From positions 2,566,501 through 2,630,500 of the forward strand of contig NC_014230.1 in NCBI RefSeq assembly GCF_000196315.1: 64,000 nucleotides of DNA. Reading direction: 5' to 3'. Both the position numbers and the translations under genes were made by a program. Positions 7,081-13,679 of this stretch are shown piece after piece. The stretch comes from Croceibacter atlanticus HTCC2559. GTDB lineage: Bacteria > Bacteroidota > Bacteroidia > Flavobacteriales > Flavobacteriaceae. Under the pieces are notes generated by a model, which was given only the letters and a program-made list of their open reading frames with translations, was not told where the DNA came from and made no database searches. Position 1 is the stretch's first letter, and every line of letters begins with the position of its first letter.

Positions 7081-8409
7081 TTATTTAAACTCTTTGATGT
7101 TATCACTTAAATCATAAACGGTTACACCGTTCAGTTTTTTTTGAAGAATACTACTTCCTGCAGCACTGCGATAGCCACCAGCACAATGTACAACAATAGG
7201 TTTGTCCGTCGGAATTTCATTTGCTGTGTCTCGCAGTTCGTTTAAAGGATGTGAGATAGCACTATCAAAGAATTTGCCTTCTTCCACTTCACTATTATTA
7301 CGGATATCTACAATCGTGTACTTGTCAGAATTGTTTTTGAAATCTTCCAAATTCAGTTTTTCGGTTGTTTCCAAATTTTCGTCTGAAATTGTAATTACTT
7401 TGTTAAGTAGTTTTTCATAGCCAATTTTTGCTACACGGTGTAACATCGCATCTTTGTTTTCTTTGCTATCAATAACCAGCGTAAATGTATCTTCTGGTTT
7501 GATAATAGAACCTAACCATGTTTCAAATTTTGCATTATCTGAAACTGCCTGAATGTTAAAACTGCCTTCAAGATGTCCTTTTTTAAAGGTCTCTTCATCT
7601 CGCATATCGACAATAAGGCCTTCACTTATAGCATTTTCAGAAAAAGGGATTTTATCAATGGATGGCTTTAAATCATCTGCACCTACTTTATTGGTATCAA
7701 CATCAAACCCAAAATAGTGAGGAATAAATGGCTGCCCATCGAGGATGGTATTCATAAACTCTTCTTTGGATTGCTTTTTAAAAGCCCAATTACTCATTCG
7801 TTCATTACCTAAAGTACTGCTGGAGGCATCACTCATGTTTTTTCCGCAAAGCGATCCTGCACCATGTGCTGGATATACAAGTGCATCATCTGGTAAATCA
7901 TTAAATTTATTGGTGATAGTTTCATACATCATTTCGGCAAGTTCTTTACGTTTTGCCTTCGTATTTCCGGACTTTTCACGCAAATCTGGCCGACCAACAT
8001 CGCCTATAAATAGGGTATCTCCTGTAAACAGAGCAGTTTCTTGGTCTTCAGTTGCTACGATAGTAATACTGTCTGGCGAGTGCCCTGGTGTGTTAATCGC
8101 TTTTAGTTTCACACTACCCAATTGGATACTATCGCCTTGATCAAATGTGTTGTGTGGGTAATCTGCTCCCAGCTTCTCACTGTTGTAAATAATTGCTCTT
8201 GTTTTTTTGTGAATTTCTAGATGTGAACTTACAAAGTCTGCATGGGGATGAGTTTCAATTATCGCTTCAATTTCTGCATTGTTAGCTTTTGCGAAAGCGT
8301 AATATTGCTCGGGATTACGTTCTGGATCAATAACCGCCATTTTTCCATCACTTATAACTGCATAAGAATAATGGGCAAGTGGCTTATATTCAAATTGTTT
8401 AATTATCAT
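7081..8409 (-). CDS. CstB-like persulfide dioxygenase/rhodanese
   Basis: This 442-aa cytoplasmic protein has an N-terminal metallo-beta-lactamase domain (about 1-235) with ETHPHADFVSSH, NTPGHSPDS, TGDTLFIGDVGRPDL and YPAHGAGSLCG, as in ETHE1-type persulfide dioxygenases. Two rhodanese domains follow. The first (about 260-345) lacks the catalytic Cys (VIDSKENKD). The second (about 365-442) has VHCAGGYRSAAG. Length and order match staphylococcal CstB, which oxidises low-molecular-weight persulfides to thiosulfate. Its product would feed the island's sulfur genes. Operator 3 lies 33 bp from a TAATTTTA -10 box upstream. Confidence 0.88.
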   Translation of the reverse strand: MIIKQFEYKPLAHYSYAVISDGKMAVIDPERNPEQYYAFAKANNAEIEAIIETHPHADFVSSHLEIHKKTRAIIYNSEKLGADYPHNTFDQGDSIQLGSVKLKAINTPGHSPDSITIVATEDQETALFTGDTLFIGDVGRPDLREKSGNTKAKRKELAEMMYETITNKFNDLPDDALVYPAHGAGSLCGKNMSDASSSTLGNERMSNWAFKKQSKEEFMNTILDGQPFIPHYFGFDVDTNKVGADDLKPSIDKIPFSENAISEGLIVDMRDEETFKKGHLEGSFNIQAVSDNAKFETWLGSIIKPEDTFTLVIDSKENKDAMLHRVAKIGYEKLLNKVITISDENLETTEKLNLEDFKNNSDKYTIVDIRNNSEVEEGKFFDSAISHPLNELRDTANEIPTDKPIVVHCAGGYRSAAGSSILQKKLNGVTVYDLSDNIKEFK

Positions 8410-8685
8410 AATAAATTATTTTTTATATAAAATTAAAAAAGATTATACCAAATTGCAGTAACCTTTGATACATAACCTTAAATTTAAAAAAAAGAATCTT
8501 TTTTGTAAATGTTTACCAGCCTCTATAAAGTAAATAACTTTTAATCCTTTTGATTACCATATAAGTATATGTGTAGAAAAATAGTTAGAGGTATTAATTA
8601 TCGAAACTTTGATCTCAATAAACTCCTAAAATAATGTATGGAAAAAATTCACTTTTTGTTATACAATACTACAATTCATATTTAC
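8410..8685. other. A/T-rich intergenic region
   Basis: Between the CstB-like gene and the upstream rhodanese I see no supported gene. It holds the CstB-like promoter (TAATTTTA at 8435 to 8428) and operator 3; the rest is A/T-rich with no clear hairpin. Confidence 0.6.
8458..8471. promoter_or_regulatory. Crp/Fnr-type operator 3 (one mismatch)
   Basis: On the minus strand it reads GTATCAAAGGTTAC, one base different from operators 1 and 2. Its centre (8464.5) is exactly 33 bp upstream of the centre of TAATTTTA (8435 to 8428), the likely -10 box of the CstB-like gene. Confidence 0.65.
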
Positions 8686-9063
8686 TCAATATTTTTTATA
8701 AGGCCATCCCATATAGCCTCCTTTTAAATCATAGATTTTTTTAAACCCTAATAAATCTAATTTTTTAGCGGCTTGTAGGCTACGATTGCCTGAACGACAA
8801 TAGAGATAAACAGGCTTCTCTTTATCTAACTTATTAAACTTTGAATTGAAATTTTCTTGCTGAAAAAAATCAATATTTAAAGCGTTTTCAATTGCGCCTT
8901 CATTGTACTCTTTTTCTGTACGAACATCGACTAATTGAACATCATTATTTGAAATAGCATTATAATATTCTGTTGCTGTTAGGATTTTTATCGCTTTATT
9001 AGATTGCCCGTTGGCGCCAAATAGTGTGCTTAATAGTGTCATAATTATAATATATTTTTTCAT
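8686..9063 (-). CDS. Exported single-domain rhodanese
   Basis: This 125-aa protein has a cleavable signal peptide (residues 1-20, ending FGANGQ) and one rhodanese domain (about 27-120) with VDVRTEKEYNEGAI and the active-site loop YCRSGNRS. Rhodaneses move sulfane sulfur through a Cys persulfide. Its periplasmic location complements the cytoplasmic CstB-like enzyme and could handle thiosulfate or persulfide outside the membrane (inference). It has its own operator (4) about 53 nt upstream of the ATG. Confidence 0.85.
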   Translation of the reverse strand: MKKYIIIMTLLSTLFGANGQSNKAIKILTATEYYNAISNNDVQLVDVRTEKEYNEGAIENALNIDFFQQENFNSKFNKLDKEKPVYLYCRSGNRSLQAAKKLDLLGFKKIYDLKGGYMGWPYKKY

Positions 9064-9115
9064 TAATAGAAATTTATTTTCAGTGTAAAGTCATATTACA
9101 TTGTACTGGTAATTT

Positions 9116-9129
9116 GTAACTTATGTTAC
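9116..9129. promoter_or_regulatory. Crp/Fnr-type operator 4
   Basis: GTAACTTATGTTAC overlaps the stop codon of the upstream fatty acid hydroxylase-like gene. Its centre (9122.5) is 33 bp from the centre of TGACTTTA (9093 to 9086), a weaker match to TAnnTTTG that keeps the TTT core. Confidence 0.65.
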
Positions 9130-10004
9130 TATTGTTGCTTTTTAAATGGATAAATAATTTGGCTAGAAAACGTCTTGGGAAAATCGTTGTCATTATGAAA
9201 GCCTATCTCTATATCCCGACCACTTTTTGGCACATAAGCTGTCCCAAACAGGTAGTCCCAAAGGCTCAATCTTAGACCATAATTCATACCGTAAGGGTGT
9301 TCTTTTGGCAATGCTTTTGAATGATGCCAAATATGCATACGAGGATTATTGAAAACGTAGCCTAATTTTCCATAACTCCAATCAAGATTTGCGTGATTTA
9401 AATGACCAATAAAAACGGTAAACATATGGACCACGAAGAATTGCTCGATACCAAATCCTATCATCGCAAGTGGTAAATATTGAATTGTTTTGTAGACAAT
9501 TGTTTCCATAAAATGGAAGCGAAATTGAGCAGCAAACCCCATTTGTTTAACGCTGTGGTGTACTTTATGAAACTTCCACAACCAAGGTATTCTATGCAAC
9601 ATTCTATGGACGTTCCATTGAACAAAGTCTGCAATGAAAAACATTATCAACAATTGTGTCCAAACTGGAAGTGTATCTACATTAATTGCTACAATATTTT
9701 CCCACCCCCAAATTCCGATTATATCGGCAAATAATTCTACTCCTACATTAGATAGTGCATTGTAACCGATGAGTGAAAACAAGAAAAAGTTGAATAGTAT
9801 ATAAAAAGCATCGAGCCAGAATCCATTTCTAATTACAGGCTGTTTCTTTCGCCAAGGCACAATAATTTCCAACAGAAACACGACTAGAGACACCCCTAAT
9901 AACCAATAAAGATAATTGGTCCAAGATGGATTTGAAATTTCTTGGATAAGGTAATTGTAATACCCTAGAAAAGATTCTTTTATTATTTCAACGTATTTAT
10001 TCAA
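9129..10004 (-). CDS. Sterol desaturase/fatty acid hydroxylase family protein
   Basis: This 291-aa membrane protein has about four helices and the histidine clusters of the diiron hydroxylase superfamily: HRMLH, HKVHH, HLNH and HIWHH, followed by WDYLFGTAYVP. Members oxidise sterols, fatty acids or other lipids at the membrane face. It starts 9 nt after the TauE/SafE gene stop, so the two are one operon under operator 5. Why a lipid-hydroxylase fold is tied to sulfur genes is unclear; a membrane-linked sulfur-lipid or detoxification step is possible but unproven. Confidence 0.8.
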   Translation of the reverse strand: MNKYVEIIKESFLGYYNYLIQEISNPSWTNYLYWLLGVSLVVFLLEIIVPWRKKQPVIRNGFWLDAFYILFNFFLFSLIGYNALSNVGVELFADIIGIWGWENIVAINVDTLPVWTQLLIMFFIADFVQWNVHRMLHRIPWLWKFHKVHHSVKQMGFAAQFRFHFMETIVYKTIQYLPLAMIGFGIEQFFVVHMFTVFIGHLNHANLDWSYGKLGYVFNNPRMHIWHHSKALPKEHPYGMNYGLRLSLWDYLFGTAYVPKSGRDIEIGFHNDNDFPKTFSSQIIYPFKKQQ

Positions 10005-10013
10005 TAGTTTCAG

Positions 10014-10814
10014 TTATGCAGTTAGTTCTTTGTATATAATGTAGATACCCATAATGAGAACAAACCACCCAAAGGCTTTTTTTAATTTCTTTCCGTCGAT
10101 GAATTTGTTCAGCCAGATTCCAATAAATATTCCGATAATTGAAAGCCCTGTAAAAATGAGCAAGAATGGCCAGTCAATATCCAAATTCTGTACATCGCCT
10201 AAAAATCCAATTAGCGATTTAATTGCGATAATGAACAAAGAAGTAGCTACTGCTTTTTTCATTGGCAATTTTGCCAATAACACCAAGGCCGGAATTATCA
10301 AAAAACCACCACCGGCACCTACGATACCCGTTATGGCTCCTACGATTATACCTTCGGCAATGATAAGTGGATAGTTGTATGTAATTTCGGCTTCTTCATC
10401 GGTTTCTTTGCGCTTATTACGTATCATAGATACTGAAGCAAGTAACATTATAAATGCAAAAAAAAGCATTATGGCCAAGTTCTTTGTGACCATAATATTT
10501 CCTATCTGAAATAATTCATCTGGAATTGCAGGAATTAAAAAAGCACGTGTGATATAAACAGCAATAAAGGCTGGAATGGCAAAAATAATGGCCGTTTTGA
10601 AATCGACCATTCCTTTAGTTATATTTTTTATAGCTCCTACCAAGGATGTTGTGCCTACTACAAAAAGGGAATAAGCTGTTGCAATTACGGGGTTAAGCGT
10701 GAGTGCATAAACTAAAATTGGTACAGTTAAAATTGAACCACCACCACCTATTAAACCTAATACGAGTCCTATAAAAAGTGCTCCGATAAATCCTAAAATT
10801 TCTAGAAGTTCCAT
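10014..10814 (-). CDS. TauE/SafE sulfite/sulfonate exporter family protein
   Basis: This protein of about 266 residues has two copies of the TauE/SafE repeat, each with a glycine-rich turn: GLVLGLIGGGGSILTVP near the N-terminus and GAITGIVGAGGGFLIIPALVLL in the middle. It has about eight membrane helices. Family members export sulfite, sulfoacetate or other organosulfur anions. I chose ATG 10814 over the in-frame codon at 10835 because the -10 box TACATTTG (10840 to 10833) overlaps the latter. The exporter would relieve sulfite or thiosulfate stress from persulfide oxidation. Confidence 0.85.
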   Translation of the reverse strand: MELLEILGFIGALFIGLVLGLIGGGGSILTVPILVYALTLNPVIATAYSLFVVGTTSLVGAIKNITKGMVDFKTAIIFAIPAFIAVYITRAFLIPAIPDELFQIGNIMVTKNLAIMLFFAFIMLLASVSMIRNKRKETDEEAEITYNYPLIIAEGIIVGAITGIVGAGGGFLIIPALVLLAKLPMKKAVATSLFIIAIKSLIGFLGDVQNLDIDWPFLLIFTGLSIIGIFIGIWLNKFIDGKKLKKAFGWFVLIMGIYIIYKELTA

Positions 10815-10862
10815 TTGTATTTTGATTATAAACAAATGTAAGACTAGAATAATTTAAACTAT

Positions 10863-10876
10863 GTAACTGATGTTAC
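10863..10876. promoter_or_regulatory. Crp/Fnr-type operator 5
   Basis: GTAACTGATGTTAC overlaps the end of the regulator gene. The centre (10869.5) is exactly 33 bp from the centre of TACATTTG (10840 to 10833), a full -10 match for the TauE/SafE unit. Confidence 0.78.
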
Positions 10877-11499
10877 AAGACTTCAATAAAACTCCTATGT
10901 AATTTGACTAAATGGTTGTTTTCCATTTTTTTTAGGAGCCTTGAAATTACAACTCTACTAGTATGAAGATCATATGCAATTTCTTTATGAGTTGTGTATA
11001 TATGTTTACTATTTAAAATTTTAACTTTATCAAAAATGTAATTCCCTAAGCGTTCATCCATATTGTTAAATGCTATATTATCGACACTTTCAAGAAGTTC
11101 CATCATTCTGTTGTGATAACTTGTAAATACAAAATTGCGCCAAGTACTATATTTACTTGACCATTCTTCCATTTTTTCAATTGGTATCATTAGAAGTTTT
11201 GCAGGTGTTTCTGTTACCGCATGTATTTCACTTTTAGTGTTACCCATACAACAAGTCATAGACATTGCACAAGTATCACCTTTCTCTAAATGGTAAAGTA
11301 ATAGTTCATCGCCGTTAGAGTCTGGTCGCATTATTTTTATACTTCCAGATAGTAACAAAGGCATAGTTTTAATGTATTGACCAGGTCGTATCAAATCTTT
11401 ACCTTCAGGAACTTCAACAAATGTTGCCACCTGGTTAATTTCACTTATAAGTTCAGGTTCGAACTGACCACCGTAATATTCTTTAAGTTCTTGAATCAT
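10873..11499 (-). CDS. Crp/Fnr family regulator of the sulfur island
   Basis: This 208-aa protein has an N-terminal cupin-like effector domain (about 15-120), a dimer helix (about 120-145) and a winged helix-turn-helix. The recognition helix reads HTSRVVISRLLKKME, close to NtcA (STRVTVTRLL), which binds GTA-N8-TAC. The palindromes in this island fit GTA-N8-TAC, so it is the obvious binder. The effector domain carries CAMSMTCCMG, a Cx5CC cluster that could sense persulfide or redox state (inference). It lies 76 nt after a small gene preceded by operator 6, so it is probably autoregulated. Confidence 0.85.
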   Translation of the reverse strand: MIQELKEYYGGQFEPELISEINQVATFVEVPEGKDLIRPGQYIKTMPLLLSGSIKIMRPDSNGDELLLYHLEKGDTCAMSMTCCMGNTKSEIHAVTETPAKLLMIPIEKMEEWSSKYSTWRNFVFTSYHNRMMELLESVDNIAFNNMDERLGNYIFDKVKILNSKHIYTTHKEIAYDLHTSRVVISRLLKKMENNHLVKLHRSFIEVL

Positions 11500-11575
11500 G
11501 TTTTACTTGTTTAGCGATAATAGAATTATATTTAAAATAGAAATAAGCCCAAATAGAATTCGATACTGCACCTAT

Positions 11576-11779
11576 CTAGGACATTGTAAATAGCAACGCT
11601 TCTACAATACTTAAAAGATGCCCTAACGAGCCAAAATCCAATCCAAATATGAGTGTAAGTACATAGGTGGTAATTGCAATTTCTGTACCATAAGACACAT
11701 ACCTAGATCCCGTATAAAACGTTGGTTCAATACTGTGTTTAAGCCCAAATTTTGGATGCTTAACTGTAACTTTGTTCAT
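11576..11779 (-). CDS. Small membrane protein upstream of the regulator
   Basis: From ATG 11779 this gives 67 residues. A TTG at 11848 in the same frame would give 90. The N-terminal half is polar (MNKVTVKHPKFGLKH) and the C-terminal half has one or two hydrophobic helices (about 34-66). I recognise no family. It is the first gene downstream of operator 6, whose predicted -10 box TACCTTTA lies at 11881 to 11874. It may be a membrane component of the sulfur response or merely the leader gene of the regulator operon. Confidence 0.5.
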   Translation of the reverse strand: MNKVTVKHPKFGLKHSIEPTFYTGSRYVSYGTEIAITTYVLTLIFGLDFGSLGHLLSIVEALLFTMS

Positions 11780-11903
11780 ATTAGAAAATTTGTAAGAGTT
11801 TACTTCTAAAAACTTTCCTTGTCGAGATTGTGGGCACTTTAAATACAAGACGCTATAGATTATCGTTTTTTTTTAAAGGTATTAATATTGTCAACTAAAA
11901 AGT

Positions 11904-11917
11904 GTAACCGATGTTAC
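11904..11917. promoter_or_regulatory. Crp/Fnr-type operator 6
   Basis: GTAACCGATGTTAC overlaps the stop codon of the integrase. The centre (11910.5) is 33 bp from the centre of TACCTTTA (11881 to 11874). It would drive the small membrane gene and the regulator itself. Confidence 0.7.
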
Positions 11918-13164
11918 ATAACTTGTTTCTTATTATTAATATCTATTTTATCTCTCAATTCATCACGAAGTTTATTCATATCATTACTTACTTTACTTTC
12001 AATAACACGTGCATAAATCTGAGTTGTAGATAGCTTAGTATGTCCTAGTAATTTTGAGACTGTTTCAATCGGCACGCCGTTAGACAAAGTTACCGTCGTC
12101 GCAAAGGTGTGTCGAGCGACGTGAAACGTTAGTTTCTTTCTTATGCCAAGCTCTATTGCAATTTCCTTTAAGTATTTGTTTGTTTTTTGGTTTGAATACA
12201 CTGGTAACAGTAATTCGGAATCCATCATTTTTTCGGCATACCTCGATAGGAGTTTCTCAGGAATTGGCAGAAGCGGAATCTTAACTGGCGTATCTGTTTT
12301 CTCACGTGCCGTATAAATCCAATTACTGCCATCAATACCTCTCACGATATGATCTTGGCTGAGGTTTTTAACATCTATCCAAGACAAACCTGTGTAACAG
12401 GCGAAAATGAAGACATCTCGTGTTTGAGTTAAAGCTGTTCTATGCGAAGTGAATTTGATAAGCTCCTGAACTTCAACTTCGTCTAGGAATTCGCGCTCCA
12501 CTTTGGTAAATTTTAAAGAAAACTTCGCGAAAGGTTCTTTGGCAACCCATTCTAATTTCTGTGCTAAATTCATTAGCTTTTTTAGTCGCTCGAGGTGTTT
12601 CATCACACCATTGTTGCTGGGAGTTGGTCTGTGAGTTTTACTTTTAAATGTGCGCAGGAAATGCTCAAATTCGGTTATGAAGCTATAGTTTATATGCTTA
12701 AGAAATACATCGTCAGTTTTCATTTTTGTTTTGAGGAACTTCTTAAGATACTTGGAAGTCGTTTTGTAATTTTTCAAAGTTCCCGGCTTGAGAATTGTTC
12801 TCATTTTATCCTCGTGGTAAGTGAGGATGTCTGATAATTTCTTGAATGTATCATCTACTCCTAGATATCTCGCCTTTATAGCTTGTGCGGTTATAACTCG
12901 CTGTTCATCTTCCAATTGTTTATGAACTTCAAGAAGACGGCGGTTTACTTGATTGATATAATCGTTGAGTTGTCGAGCATCTGCAGAGTGTCCTTTTACT
13001 TTAGATTGCGAGGTATCCCATTTGGTAGCCTCGACTTTACGTTTTAGACTTAAGTAAACTCGTTTTTTATTGACTGTGATACGGACATATAATGGTGCAA
13101 GACCATTTTTTTCCTGATTGAGTTTTGGCAGGAAATGCAGTCCTAATGTGGCTTTTGAGCGCAT
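11914..13164 (-). CDS. IntDOT-like tyrosine integrase of the mobile element
   Basis: This 416-aa protein has an N-terminal arm-binding domain (about 1-90), a SAM-like core-binding domain (about 105-205) and a C-terminal catalytic domain (about 220-400). Box II shows HVARHTFATT, then LLGHTKLSTTQIYARV with the nucleophile Tyr. In box I the usual Arg (TGLR) is replaced: the motif reads YTGLSWIDVKNL. IntDOT and its Bacteroidota relatives also lack this Arg. The gene ends against the sulfur cargo and starts about 200 nt from tRNA-Pro, the usual layout of an integrase next to its attachment site. Confidence 0.9.
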   Translation of the reverse strand: MRSKATLGLHFLPKLNQEKNGLAPLYVRITVNKKRVYLSLKRKVEATKWDTSQSKVKGHSADARQLNDYINQVNRRLLEVHKQLEDEQRVITAQAIKARYLGVDDTFKKLSDILTYHEDKMRTILKPGTLKNYKTTSKYLKKFLKTKMKTDDVFLKHINYSFITEFEHFLRTFKSKTHRPTPSNNGVMKHLERLKKLMNLAQKLEWVAKEPFAKFSLKFTKVEREFLDEVEVQELIKFTSHRTALTQTRDVFIFACYTGLSWIDVKNLSQDHIVRGIDGSNWIYTAREKTDTPVKIPLLPIPEKLLSRYAEKMMDSELLLPVYSNQKTNKYLKEIAIELGIRKKLTFHVARHTFATTVTLSNGVPIETVSKLLGHTKLSTTQIYARVIESKVSNDMNKLRDELRDKIDINNKKQVM

Positions 13165-13262
13165 AGCTGTCGTATTAAGTTAAACTTATACGAATGTCAA
13201 GTCAGTAATTGCTCTTTAGATTAAAGCTAAAAAATTGGTAGCCTTTTTAGTAACATTTTATA

Positions 13263-13288
13263 TGATATTGTATCAAATTCTATGATAC
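13263..13288. other. Candidate attachment-site core
   Basis: GTATCA (13270-13275) and TGATAC (13283-13288) are perfect inverted arms around a 7-bp spacer, the size expected of a tyrosine recombinase overlap. A further TGATA copy lies at 13263-13267. The block sits between the integrase start and the tRNA terminator, the expected host junction. The partner end is outside the window, so this is unproven. Confidence 0.35.
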
Positions 13289-13300
13289 CCTAAAAACTAC

Positions 13301-13334
13301 AAAAACCTGTTAATCATACGATTAACAGGTTTTT
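13301..13334 (-). terminator. Terminator of the tRNA-Ser/tRNA-Pro transcript
   Basis: A perfect 15-bp stem AAAAACCTGTTAATC/GATTAACAGGTTTTT with an ATAC loop lies 25 nt downstream of tRNA-Pro on the minus strand. It probably marks the last host sequence before the mobile element. Confidence 0.85.
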
Positions 13335-13358
13335 AATGCCATTTGTAATGGCTTTTAG

Positions 13359-13433
13359 TCGGGGTGGCAGGATTCGAACCTGCGGCCTCCTCGTCCCAAA
13401 CGAGGCGCGATAACCGGGCTACGCTACACCCCG
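13359..13433 (-). tRNA. tRNA-Pro (TGG anticodon)
   Basis: A cloverleaf is readable on the minus strand: acceptor arms CGGGGTG/CACCCCG, anticodon stem-loop CCTCG-TTTGGGA-CGAGG with anticodon TGG, and a T arm with GGTTCGAATCC. No CCA is encoded. It is complete and lies just outside the integrase end of the element. Confidence 0.93.
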
Positions 13434-13469
13434 AAAAATATGTTGTGTGCCGGTAATTATAAATTTCAG

Positions 13470-13553
13470 CGGAGAGACAGGGACTCGAACCCTGGCGACC
13501 CTTGCAGGTCGACAGATTAGCAATCTGCTCCATTACCACTCTGGCACCTCTCC
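13470..13553 (-). tRNA. tRNA-Ser (GCT anticodon)
   Basis: A cloverleaf is readable on the minus strand: acceptor arms GGAGAG/CTCTCC, anticodon loop TTGCTAA with anticodon GCT, the long class II variable arm typical of serine tRNAs, and a T arm with GGTTCGAGTCC. No CCA is encoded. It is 36 nt upstream of tRNA-Pro and likely co-transcribed with it. Confidence 0.93.
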
Positions 13554-13679
13554 AATGTTTTTCTAAGAACTTGCGCTTGTTTCATTAAGCGGATGCAAAT
13601 GTAAGAGATGCTTTCATTCTTACCAAACCTTTTTTTAGTTTTTTTTATGCAAATTTATAATGACCTAAAAATGAACTTT

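Noticed and set aside
10815-10835. Upstream start codon for the TauE/SafE gene
   Set aside because: It overlaps the TACATTTG -10 box positioned by operator 5.
1-13300. Insertion sequences within the mobile element
   Set aside because: No transposase or terminal inverted repeats with target duplication were seen; the only recombinase here is the IntDOT-like integrase.
13333-13539. 68-codon minus-strand frame across the tRNA genes
   Set aside because: It is read through tRNA-Pro and tRNA-Ser on their own strand; the RNA genes explain the sequence.
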